41,257 bases of DNA from the NCBI GenBank assembly GCA_903838035.1, contig CAILWW010000024.1, forward strand, positions 1-41,257, written 5' to 3'. Every line of letters starts with the position of its first letter. The stretch's first letter is position 1. The DNA is from an uncultured Actinomycetes bacterium. GTDB taxonomy: Bacteria; Actinomycetota; Actinomycetes; Nanopelagicales; Nanopelagicaceae. The notes beneath the pieces are model-generated. The model had not been told where the DNA came from. It ran no database searches and worked only from the letters and a program-made list of their open reading frames with translations. Shown here one piece after another: positions 26,490 through 33,616 of this stretch. Both the position numbers and the translations under genes were made by a program.

Positions 26490-27745
26490 TGGCAACAAGT
26501 AAAGAACGTCTTCCGATCTCTCCCCGTAAGATTCGATTAGCCGCATTTTTGGCCGTGATGGGGCCTGGCGTAATTGCTGGACTTTCTGATGATGATCCCG
26601 CAGGAATCACGACCTATTCAATTCTCGGCGCCAAATATGGATATCAACTTCTTTGGGTACTAGTTGCGTCCACGATTGCGCTCATCCTCTTTCAGGATCT
26701 TGGCGCTCGAATCGGCGTAGTAACCCGTCAGGGCATGATTGGTTTGGTCCGACAAAAGTATGGTGCGCGCTCTGGCACCCTCAGTGCGAGCGCCTTGATA
26801 CTGGCAAATATCGGAACGATGACGGCAGAGTTTGCTGGAATTGCGGCAGCGGGCCAACTCTTTGGATTTTCTAGGTACATCACAGTTCCTATTGCAGCTT
26901 TGGTTGTCTCGTTCTTAGTACTTCGTGGCTCCTTTGCCCGCGTAGAAAAAGTCTTCTTTCTGCTTAGCGCGGTCTTCTTTGCTTATGTCATCGCCGGAGT
27001 TTTAGCTCACCCAAAATGGGGGGACGCCTTTCACGGAATGGTTGTTCCGCAGATGCCATTTACGCGCGATGCCATCTACATGGCAACCGCAACACTGGGT
27101 ACCACGCTGGCACCGTGGGGCTTAGCCTTTATTCAATCGTATGCCGTCGATAAGCGTTTAACTCGCGATGATCTCAAACTCCTTCGCGTTGATGTTTGGA
27201 CCGGTTCGCTGCTCACCGGAGTGATTGGTTTCTTTGTAATTGTCACCTGCGCCGCAACTCTGCATGCCAACCACATCACAATCACTGACGCATCAAATGC
27301 CGCATCCGCACTCAAACCCCTTGCTGGCACGCTGGCAAAAGATCTCTTTGCAATTGGTTTGATTGGAGCAGCGCTGCTTGCAGCATCAATCCTTCCGCTT
27401 TCTACCGCGTACTCAGTTTCAGACCTTACGGGTCGTCCAGCTGCGCTCGATGACAAGCCATCTGAGGCACCGCTCTTCTATGCCACATTTGGTGCAATCA
27501 CCGGCGTGAGCGCCCTGCTAATTCTCATTCCAGGTGCGCCATTAATCACCATCTTGGTAGTCACCCAAGTACTTAATGCGGTTCTTTTACTTCCGCTCCT
27601 TCTCTATATGTATGGCATTGCGCGCGATACCCGCTTGATGGGCGAATTTGCCGCCTCCAAAAGAATGCTCACGATTTATGCAATCGTCATCGCATTAGTA
27701 GGAGTATGCGTCGGTTGCATGCTCTGGTTTACGGTTCACCACTAA
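26489..27745 (+). CDS. Nramp-like divalent metal transporter, variant (possibly Mg2+)
   Basis: A 418-residue membrane protein with about 11 hydrophobic segments and the Nramp fold pattern. The TM1 motif reads DDDPAGI (34-40) where classical Mn/Fe transporters have DPGN. The TM6 motif reads LAPWGLAF (207-214) where classical members have MPHNL. The metal-binding methionine is thus replaced by alanine and the asparagine of TM1 is missing. Nramp-related Mg2+ transporters also lack that methionine, so Mg2+ or another hard ion is more likely than Mn2+ or Fe2+. The ATG shares one base with the TAA of the MgtE-N/CBS gene (TAATG), indicating coupled synthesis. The substrate is inferred. Confidence 0.82.
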   Translation: MATSKERLPISPRKIRLAAFLAVMGPGVIAGLSDDDPAGITTYSILGAKYGYQLLWVLVASTIALILFQDLGARIGVVTRQGMIGLVRQKYGARSGTLSASALILANIGTMTAEFAGIAAAGQLFGFSRYITVPIAALVVSFLVLRGSFARVEKVFFLLSAVFFAYVIAGVLAHPKWGDAFHGMVVPQMPFTRDAIYMATATLGTTLAPWGLAFIQSYAVDKRLTRDDLKLLRVDVWTGSLLTGVIGFFVIVTCAATLHANHITITDASNAASALKPLAGTLAKDLFAIGLIGAALLAASILPLSTAYSVSDLTGRPAALDDKPSEAPLFYATFGAITGVSALLILIPGAPLITILVVTQVLNAVLLLPLLLYMYGIARDTRLMGEFAASKRMLTIYAIVIALVGVCVGCMLWFTVHH

Positions 27746-27747
27746 TA

Positions 27748-28635
27748 ATGACAAAGGCAATCGATAATCACACCGCCATGCCGCAAGGGCGGGATATCGC
27801 GCTGCTCTCACTTGGAATTATCGGTATCGGCACCTCCGGTCCGGTAATTGCTATGAGCACAATGCCTATCCCATCGCTGATTTTTTGGCGAAATCTTGGT
27901 GGCGCTTTCACGATGCTCCCATTTGCAATTCGCTTACGTGAATGGAAGAGCGCAGCGGGCCGTAAGGGGCTTAAGCACTCCGTTATTGCTGGAGTTCTCT
28001 TGGCTTCCCACTTCCTAGCCTTCTTTGGCGCAATGCGTCTGACCAGCGTTGCCACAGGCACTGCTTTGACCGCGATGCAACCAATCTTCTCTGCCCTTTA
28101 TGCTCAATTCACAGGCCATTCCATCTCGAAAAAGGCATGGAGTGGAATGCTGATCGCATTTCTCTCGGTTATTTATATCTCTGGAATTGATCTCCACCTT
28201 TCGGTACGAGCATTCACTGGAGATTTGTTGGCGGTATTTGGCGCTGCCCTGGCCGCTGCATATATGTGGTTTGGTTCGAAGGCGCAGCGAAATCTATCTA
28301 CTAGTACATACACATCCGCCTGTTATCTCACTTGCGCGCTGACGGCGCTACCCGTTGCACTTATCGGGGGATACCGAATGACTGGGTTCGCGGCTCGAGA
28401 GTGGTGGCTAGCCTTGGCGCTTATCGCTGGCGCTCAACTACTCGGCCACACAATGTTTAATCTTTCACTTAAGCGAGTCTCGCCAACCGTTGTCTCGCTC
28501 GTAGTCTTCTTCGAAGTACCAGTAAGTGCGCTGTTGGCTTATTGGTGGATGGGGCAAAGGCCACCGGGCGGAACAATTCCGGGAATTATTGGTCTGCTCA
28601 TTGGTTCTGCAATTTTTGTCTCACGTCAAGGTTAG
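27748..28635 (+). CDS. EamA/DMT superfamily transporter
   Basis: About 295 residues with ten hydrophobic segments arranged as two EamA repeats. The first holds MPIPSLIFWRNLGGAFTMLP and the second ends SPTVVSLVVFFEVPVSALLA, both typical of drug/metabolite transporter family exporters. The substrate cannot be predicted. I start at the ATG two bases after the Nramp stop. A frame extending back into the Nramp gene is rejected, and an ATG ten codons later (27778) is possible. No obvious promoter; it is probably transcribed with the transporter before it. Confidence 0.85.
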   Translation: MTKAIDNHTAMPQGRDIALLSLGIIGIGTSGPVIAMSTMPIPSLIFWRNLGGAFTMLPFAIRLREWKSAAGRKGLKHSVIAGVLLASHFLAFFGAMRLTSVATGTALTAMQPIFSALYAQFTGHSISKKAWSGMLIAFLSVIYISGIDLHLSVRAFTGDLLAVFGAALAAAYMWFGSKAQRNLSTSTYTSACYLTCALTALPVALIGGYRMTGFAAREWWLALALIAGAQLLGHTMFNLSLKRVSPTVVSLVVFFEVPVSALLAYWWMGQRPPGGTIPGIIGLLIGSAIFVSRQG

Positions 28636-28644
28636 GAATTGGCA

Positions 28645-29490
28645 ATGATTGATCTGCATACTCATTCCAACATCAGCGACGGTACAGATTCGCCACGAGA
28701 GTTAGTTAACAAAGCACTGGCGGCCGGAATTACTGTCCTTGGCCTCACCGATCATGACACCATTGCTGGTTGGCCCGAGGCGATCAGCGCGCTTCGCCCA
28801 GGAATTGATTTGGTGCTTGGCGCAGAAATATCTGCTCAAACTAGCGACGGAGTGAGCGTCCATATTTTGGGGTTGCTCTTTGATCCAGATCATCAAGAGC
28901 TAGCGCAGGTACTGCTTCAAACTCGAGATAACAGAGTGGGTCGAATGGAGAAGATCATTGCCCGGCTTAATGCCGCTGGAATTGATATCACTATGGAGGA
29001 TGTACTGAATCAACTCTCCGAAGGTGCCACCCTTGGTCGCCCGCACTTAGCCGATGCTTTGGTTGCGAAAAAAATAGTGAAGAACCGAGAGGAAGCCTTC
29101 TCGGATTTATTGCACAACAACTCCAAACATTACGTTTCACATTATTCGCCCTCACCAGAGCGAGCGATTGAACTCATTAAAGCTGCTGGCGGCGTGGCTG
29201 TGATCGCCCATCCCTTTGCTTCGCTTCGGGGAAGAGTTCTTTCGGTAGAAAGTTTTACCGGATTAGCGGCGGCCGGCTTGGATGGAATAGAAATTGAACA
29301 CCGCGATCAAAACGAAGGTGAGCGTGGTTTACTACGAGAGATTGTTCAAGCCTTTGATTTAATTCAAACTGGCTCCAGTGACTATCACGGAACAGGTAAA
29401 CTTAACCAGTTGGGCGAATTCACCACGAGCCCTGATAATTGGGAACGGCTAGAGTCCAGAGCGAATCAACGAAGGGTGGTACGAGCATGA
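28645..29490 (+). CDS. PHP domain phosphoesterase (TrpH/RNase AM-like)
   Basis: A 281-residue PHP-family metal-dependent phosphoesterase. The metal motifs are in order: DLHTHSNISDG at the N-terminus, LTDHDT near residue 33, a glutamate in GAEIS near 55, AHPFASLRG about two thirds along, and SSDYHG near the end. Relatives remove 5'-nucleotides from short RNAs or act on 3',5'-nucleotide bisphosphates (YciV/TrpH, RNase AM). The substrate here is unproven. I prefer the ATG at 28645 to a TTG two codons earlier because MIDLHTHS is the usual start. Its stop overlaps marC (ATGA). Confidence 0.88.
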   Translation: MIDLHTHSNISDGTDSPRELVNKALAAGITVLGLTDHDTIAGWPEAISALRPGIDLVLGAEISAQTSDGVSVHILGLLFDPDHQELAQVLLQTRDNRVGRMEKIIARLNAAGIDITMEDVLNQLSEGATLGRPHLADALVAKKIVKNREEAFSDLLHNNSKHYVSHYSPSPERAIELIKAAGGVAVIAHPFASLRGRVLSVESFTGLAAAGLDGIEIEHRDQNEGERGLLREIVQAFDLIQTGSSDYHGTGKLNQLGEFTTSPDNWERLESRANQRRVVRA

Positions 29491-30107
29491 ATCAGATAGC
29501 TTCGATTTCCGCTATTACTTTTGGCTTACAAGCCTTCGTCACGCTATTGGTAATTCTCGATCCGCCAGGTGCAACCCCAGTCTTTCTCGCACTCGTTTCC
29601 GGACGAAGCCCTAAGGAGCGGGTCCGCCTCGCCTGGCAAGGTGCTGGAGTCTCGCTCTTTGTTATTGTCACCTTTGCTCTCTTTGGCAAAATCATTTTGG
29701 ATTATCTGCATATCTCAGTAAATGCACTTCAAGGTGCGGGTGGCTTCTTGCTACTCCTGATTGCACTTGAGCTTTTAACTGGCAAAGATTCTTCGACCGA
29801 GAATTCAGCGACAACAAATGTCGCCATGGTTCCACTAGGCACCCCGCTGCTAGCTGGGCCTGGTGCGATCGTCACAACAATTTTGTGGGTGCAACGTGCT
29901 CACACCACAAATATGAAACTCACCTTGGCCGCGGCAATCGTGGCCGTGCACTGTGTCATCGGATTGACCCTGATGTTTTCCACCAAAATTTTGGGGCTAA
30001 TTAAGGAATCAGGCGTCAATCTGGCTGCCCGGATCGCTGGACTTTTGCTTGCGGCTATCGCCGTTGAGATGATAGTTCAGGCAATAAAGGGATTCTTTAA
30101 TCTTTAA
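29487..30107 (+). CDS. MarC family integral membrane protein
   Basis: A 206-residue protein with six hydrophobic segments. It has the family motifs ILDPPGATPVFLAL in the first loop and GTPLLAGPGAIVTTILW in the middle. The cellular role of MarC proteins is unknown; the old link to multiple antibiotic resistance was withdrawn. I start at 29487, where ATGA overlaps the PHP gene. Its TAA overlaps the stop of the convergent DUF3107 gene within TTAA. Confidence 0.88.
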   Translation: MNQIASISAITFGLQAFVTLLVILDPPGATPVFLALVSGRSPKERVRLAWQGAGVSLFVIVTFALFGKIILDYLHISVNALQGAGGFLLLLIALELLTGKDSSTENSATTNVAMVPLGTPLLAGPGAIVTTILWVQRAHTTNMKLTLAAAIVAVHCVIGLTLMFSTKILGLIKESGVNLAARIAGLLLAAIAVEMIVQAIKGFFNL

Positions 30108-30361
30108 AGGCTAGTGAAGCCAACTTTGCGATCTGCGCTTTCGCCAATTTCGACAAATGAAATCTTGTTATGGGCGATGATTACTTGGCGGCCTTTAGCA
30201 TCAGTCAAAGTGAGTACTTGATTTTTATTCAAGGCCTCCTCGACCAACGCCTGCACAGCAGCTACCTCTAATTCAGTCTGAAAGTTGAGCTCTTGTGGGG
30301 AATCGGCAATACCAATCCGCACATCGGTGTTGGCCTGGGAAGCGCTCTTCTTAGTAGACAT
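30104..30361 (-). CDS. DUF3107 family protein
   Basis: An 85-residue protein with the DUF3107 pattern: VRIGIADSPQELNF near residue 14, then a helix with EVAAVQALVEEAL, a beta segment LTDAKGRQVIIAHNKISFVEIG, and the C-terminal ADRKVGF. The family is actinobacterial and of unknown function (TB9.4/Rv3208A type). It follows the TetR regulator by 20 bases on the same strand, the arrangement seen in mycobacteria. A TAAATT -10 element exactly 6 bases before the ATG suggests it also has its own leaderless promoter. Confidence 0.88.
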   Translation of the reverse strand: MSTKKSASQANTDVRIGIADSPQELNFQTELEVAAVQALVEEALNKNQVLTLTDAKGRQVIIAHNKISFVEIGESADRKVGFTSL

Positions 30362-30367
30362 GAGATC

Positions 30368-30373
30368 AATTTA
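30368..30373 (-). promoter_or_regulatory. -10 element of the DUF3107 gene, leaderless promoter
   Basis: TAAATT on the minus strand, 6 bases before the ATG, within the 20-base gap after the TetR gene. Confidence 0.55.
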
Positions 30374-30381
30374 CCTTTGCT

Positions 30382-30993
30382 TTAGTTTGTGGATTTAGGG
30401 AAACCTGAGATGCCGCGCCAAATAAGTCCGGCGACGAGTTCGCAGGCCAGATCGCGGTCAATTTTTGCATCTCGCTCTAGCCAGTGTCTGGCTGATGTCT
30501 GAACACTTCCAATGAGGCCAACGGCCAACATCATGGAGGCATCTTTATTTAATCCGGTGTCGAGCGAGATTACGGCGCTGAATGCGGCGGCGCAGTCATA
30601 TGTCATACGAGCTAGACGCTCAGCAACTTGCGGTTCGACCGCCATATCGCTCTCAAAGAGGAGACGAAAGGCTTCGCCCTCTCGATTAATGAAATCAAAA
30701 TATGCCGCGGTAGTTGCCTTGACGCGATCGCGATTATCTTTTTTGGATGAAACGGCGCGCTGGATTTCATAGACAAGGGAGTCGATATGAAGATCTAGGA
30801 CGGCAAGATATAAATCAAGTTTTGAGGGAAAGTGTTGGTAGAGCACGGGTTTGCTGACGGCGGCGCGGTCTGCGATCTCATCCATCGCAGCGGCGTGGTA
30901 GCCAGCAGCGGTAAAGACTTCCAGCGCGGCTGCTAGCAATTGAGCTCGTCGCTCATCGCGCGGCAATCGGGCCTTGTTGATATCGATACTCAT
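30382..30993 (-). CDS. TetR family transcriptional regulator
   Basis: A 203-residue repressor-type protein. Its N-terminal helix-turn-helix spans about residues 14-60 (RRAQLLAAALEVFTAAGYHA, then ADRAAVSKPVLYQHFPSKLDLYLA). It is followed by an all-helical ligand-binding domain. It belongs to the Rv3208-type group found next to DUF3107. The inducer and targets are unknown. It diverges from mshB across 69 bases that contain both promoters and a short inverted repeat, so control of itself and possibly of mshB is plausible. Confidence 0.92.
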   Translation of the reverse strand: MSIDINKARLPRDERRAQLLAAALEVFTAAGYHAAAMDEIADRAAVSKPVLYQHFPSKLDLYLAVLDLHIDSLVYEIQRAVSSKKDNRDRVKATTAAYFDFINREGEAFRLLFESDMAVEPQVAERLARMTYDCAAAFSAVISLDTGLNKDASMMLAVGLIGSVQTSARHWLERDAKIDRDLACELVAGLIWRGISGFPKSTN

Positions 30994-31000
30994 CAGGGCA

Positions 31001-31006
31001 ATCGTA
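31001..31006 (-). promoter_or_regulatory. -10 element of the TetR gene, leaderless promoter
   Basis: TACGAT on the minus strand, 7 bases before the ATG. TTTACC lies 18 bases further upstream as a weak -35 candidate. Confidence 0.5.
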
Positions 31007-31022
31007 GGACTAGTTCGTCAAA

Positions 31023-31040
31023 AAGGTAAACCGAAACCTT
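31023..31040. promoter_or_regulatory. Candidate operator between TetR and mshB
   Basis: Inverted repeat AAGGT-N8-ACCTT (arms 31023-31027 and 31036-31040), placed between the two divergent -10 elements. It is short, so chance is not excluded. Confidence 0.25.
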
Positions 31041-31050
31041 GCTCTCGCGT

Positions 31051-31056
31051 TAGATT
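31051..31056 (+). promoter_or_regulatory. -10 element of mshB, leaderless promoter
   Basis: TAGATT, exactly 6 bases before the mshB ATG. No ribosome binding site is visible. Confidence 0.6.
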
Positions 31057-31062
31057 TATCTC

Positions 31063-31941
31063 ATGGAATTTGCCCAGCGGTTATTACTTGTTCATGCCCA
31101 TCCAGATGATGAAACCATCAATAATGGCGCGACGATGGCGAAATATGTCGCACAAGGAGCACATATAACTCTGGTGACATGTACCCGCGGGGAAGAGGGA
31201 GAAGTCCTCGTTCCGGAATTAGCTCATCTTGCGAGTTCACAGACCGATCAACTCGGCACACATCGGGAAGGCGAGATTGCTGATGCAATGCGCGAACTCG
31301 GCGTCACCGACCATCGTTTCTTGGGCGCTCCCGAGAAGAGATGGCGCGATAGCGGAATGATGGATACCGAGCCAAATAAACGTACAGATGTTTTCTGGCA
31401 AGCTGATCTTGATGAAGCGGCAATGGAACTTGTAAAAATAATTTTGGAGATTAAGCCACAAGTGCTAATTACATATGATGAATTCGGCGGTTATGGCCAT
31501 CCAGATCACATTCAAGCTCATCGCGTTGCCATGCGAGCAGCCGAACTCGCAGCCGATCCTTCCGTTACTAATGGAGTTACCTGGGAGATCAGCAAGATTT
31601 ATTGGAACACCATGCCCAAGTCAGTAATTGCGGAAGGCATGGCAAAGATGAAAGAGATCGGCTCAGATTTCTTTGGTGCCGAGTCGGTCGATGACCTTCC
31701 CTTTGTTAAGCCCGATGAACTTGTCACAGCAATGATTGATGGCACAGAGTTCGTAGATAAGAAGATGGCAGCTATGCGCGCGCATGCAACCCAAATAACA
31801 TTGGATGGCCCCTTCTTCGCACTCTCCAATAACTTAGGAAATTCGGTCTGGGGTAACGAGTATTACACCTTGGTGAAGGGTGAAAAGTCTCCACCATTTG
31901 ATGCAAAGGGACATGAGAGCGATCTCTTCGCGGGAATCTAA
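31063..31941 (+). CDS. mshB: Mycothiol biosynthesis deacetylase MshB
   Basis: Removes acetyl from GlcNAc-inositol in mycothiol synthesis, giving the amine to which MshC adds cysteine. The 292-residue LmbE-fold protein has AHPDDE with zinc ligands His13 and Asp16, and GYGHPDHIQAHR with the third ligand His149. The segment VTCTRGEEGEVLVPELAHL is closer to MshB than to the amidase Mca, which typically reads VTLTGGERG here. It is followed with one-base overlap by a small membrane protein, as in other actinobacteria. Other mycothiol genes are not in this window. Some Mca-like activity cannot be excluded. Confidence 0.88.
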   Translation: MEFAQRLLLVHAHPDDETINNGATMAKYVAQGAHITLVTCTRGEEGEVLVPELAHLASSQTDQLGTHREGEIADAMRELGVTDHRFLGAPEKRWRDSGMMDTEPNKRTDVFWQADLDEAAMELVKIILEIKPQVLITYDEFGGYGHPDHIQAHRVAMRAAELAADPSVTNGVTWEISKIYWNTMPKSVIAEGMAKMKEIGSDFFGAESVDDLPFVKPDELVTAMIDGTEFVDKKMAAMRAHATQITLDGPFFALSNNLGNSVWGNEYYTLVKGEKSPPFDAKGHESDLFAGI

Positions 31942-32258
31942 TGCGGAACATAGCGCTCTCATTTTTTGCTGGAATCGTGCTCGGGTTTACTGGGACGGCG
32001 CTGCACAATGCCTTTTCACCGGTCGGGTTGATACTCGCAATTGTGGCCAGTTGGCTCGGCATCTGGTTAGTTGGGCGGGCATATGGATTGCGATCAGCAA
32101 AGCTGGCGGCGGCGCTTGGTTGGATAGCCGTTGTATATCGCGCCGGTACCCATGGCGCGAGTTATGAACTTTTAATCTTTGGAAATACCGCCGGAAACTT
32201 CTTTCTTATCACTGGCTTTATCGGAGTACTGCTTATCGCAGTTCTTCCCGCTGGTTAA
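31941..32258 (+). CDS. Small membrane protein, DUF6113-like
   Basis: A 105-residue protein with four hydrophobic segments and no polar domain. Its ATG shares one base with the mshB stop (TAATG), so it is co-translated with MshB. Actinobacterial genomes often have a DUF6113 membrane protein directly after mshB; the length, helix number and position fit, though I recognise it mainly from context. No function is known. Its TAA overlaps the cysS stop from the other strand within TTAA. Confidence 0.7.
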   Translation: MRNIALSFFAGIVLGFTGTALHNAFSPVGLILAIVASWLGIWLVGRAYGLRSAKLAAALGWIAVVYRAGTHGASYELLIFGNTAGNFFLITGFIGVLLIAVLPAG

Positions 32259-33616
32259 AGCGAGGAATCTTTTACATCGACTCCAAGTTTTAATAATTCA
32301 TCGCGCAATCGATCGCTCTCGGCAAAGTTCTTCTCGGCTCGAGCCTTGGCGCGGGCCACAATCATCGCTTCGACTTCGGAGGAGAGTTCGGTTCGAGTTG
32401 GAGCAACCGTAATATCCAGTGCCAGCACTTGATCTAGCGCTTTGAAGATAGTCGCCTTCTTTCCTGGCTCCATATCGCTCTTCTCGATCTCGCGTAAGTA
32501 GAGAATCGTCTTTGGGGTCTCAAGATCGCTGAGAATGAAGGCGAAAGCTTCTGAAATTTCTTCATCAGCAGCCGCGAATGGCGCCTTCGCCCAATCCTGA
32601 TATTTCTCTCGCCATCTGGTAATGGTTGAATCCGCTGCTTTGAGCGAATCCCACGTCAGATTCATCTGACTTCGATATCGGTTTTCTAAGAAGGTAAGTC
32701 GCAGCGCAAGTGGATTAAGACCGCGTGAGATCAAATCTGAGACGAGAACAACATTTCCAGCGCTCTTAGACATCTTTCGACCTTCAAAGAGTAGATGTTC
32801 GCCATGTAGCCATAGGTCAACCACCTCTTGATTTTCCATCGCAGAGTTAGATTGAGCTCGCTCATTTTCGTGATGCGGAAAACGTAAATCGATTCCGCCG
32901 ATATGTAAGTCGACATGTGAGCCAAGGTAATGCAACGACATGGCAGAGCATTCAATATGCCAACCAGGAAAACCATCTCCCCATGGTGATGGCCAAATCA
33001 TCTGGGTTCGATTTCCGGCTGCCTTCCATAACGCCCAATCTGCATGAAAGCGCTTGGCACCATTCTCCACATATTCATAACGATGGCCAGGCTTAAGGTC
33101 TTTCAGCCTATTTCCACTCAGTTCACCGTAACCCGGGAAAGATTCTGCCGAAAAATAAACAGTCCCATCTTCGCCGACATATGCATTCTCGGAATCAATA
33201 AGTTGTGCAATCAGCTCCTGCATCATCTCGATTGACTGACTCGCTCGTGGATAGGCTCGGGCCGGAATTGCATTAAGCAAAGCTAAATCCTGATGAAATT
33301 TCGCCTCGTACTCTTGGGCAATCTCAAATGGATCGCGCGCCTTGAGTTTTGATTCCGAGAGCATTTTATCTTCAGCTAAATCTTCGCTCATGTGACCAAC
33401 ATCTGTGATGTTTTGAACTAGGTCCACTTTCAGGCCAGCAAAAATTAATGTGCGTTGCACCAAATCTGCTAGAAGAAATGTCCGAAGGTTTCCGACATGA
33501 GCATCTCGATAGACAGTGGGACCACAGCAGTAGATTCGAACGTTGCCGTTCTCGTCAGCGCCCACCTCGTGGCGTTCGGCGCTCTTGGTATCAAAGAGAG
33601 TTAGGCCGGTCTTCAT
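32255..33616 (-). CDS. cysS: Cysteinyl-tRNA synthetase
   Basis: A class I synthetase that charges tRNA-Cys. The 453-residue protein has CGPTVY with zinc ligand Cys31, the HIGH-type motif HVGN at 40-43, the other zinc ligands Cys223 (WHIECS), His248 and Glu252 (FPHHENE), and KMSKS at 281-285. It keeps a helical C-terminal part with IVARAKARAEKNFAESDRLRDEL. This tail and the CGPTVY and HHENE motifs distinguish it from the mycothiol ligase MshC, despite the nearby mshB. It overlaps the GNAT gene by 4 bases. Confidence 0.93.
   Translation of the reverse strand: MKTGLTLFDTKSAERHEVGADENGNVRIYCCGPTVYRDAHVGNLRTFLLADLVQRTLIFAGLKVDLVQNITDVGHMSEDLAEDKMLSESKLKARDPFEIAQEYEAKFHQDLALLNAIPARAYPRASQSIEMMQELIAQLIDSENAYVGEDGTVYFSAESFPGYGELSGNRLKDLKPGHRYEYVENGAKRFHADWALWKAAGNRTQMIWPSPWGDGFPGWHIECSAMSLHYLGSHVDLHIGGIDLRFPHHENERAQSNSAMENQEVVDLWLHGEHLLFEGRKMSKSAGNVVLVSDLISRGLNPLALRLTFLENRYRSQMNLTWDSLKAADSTITRWREKYQDWAKAPFAAADEEISEAFAFILSDLETPKTILYLREIEKSDMEPGKKATIFKALDQVLALDITVAPTRTELSSEVEAMIVARAKARAEKNFAESDRLRDELLKLGVDVKDSSL

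Noticed and set aside
32255-33616. cysS as the mycothiol ligase mshC, suggested by nearby mshB
   Set aside because: The CGPTVY and FPHHENE motifs and the retained C-terminal tRNA-binding tail are those of cysteinyl-tRNA synthetase.
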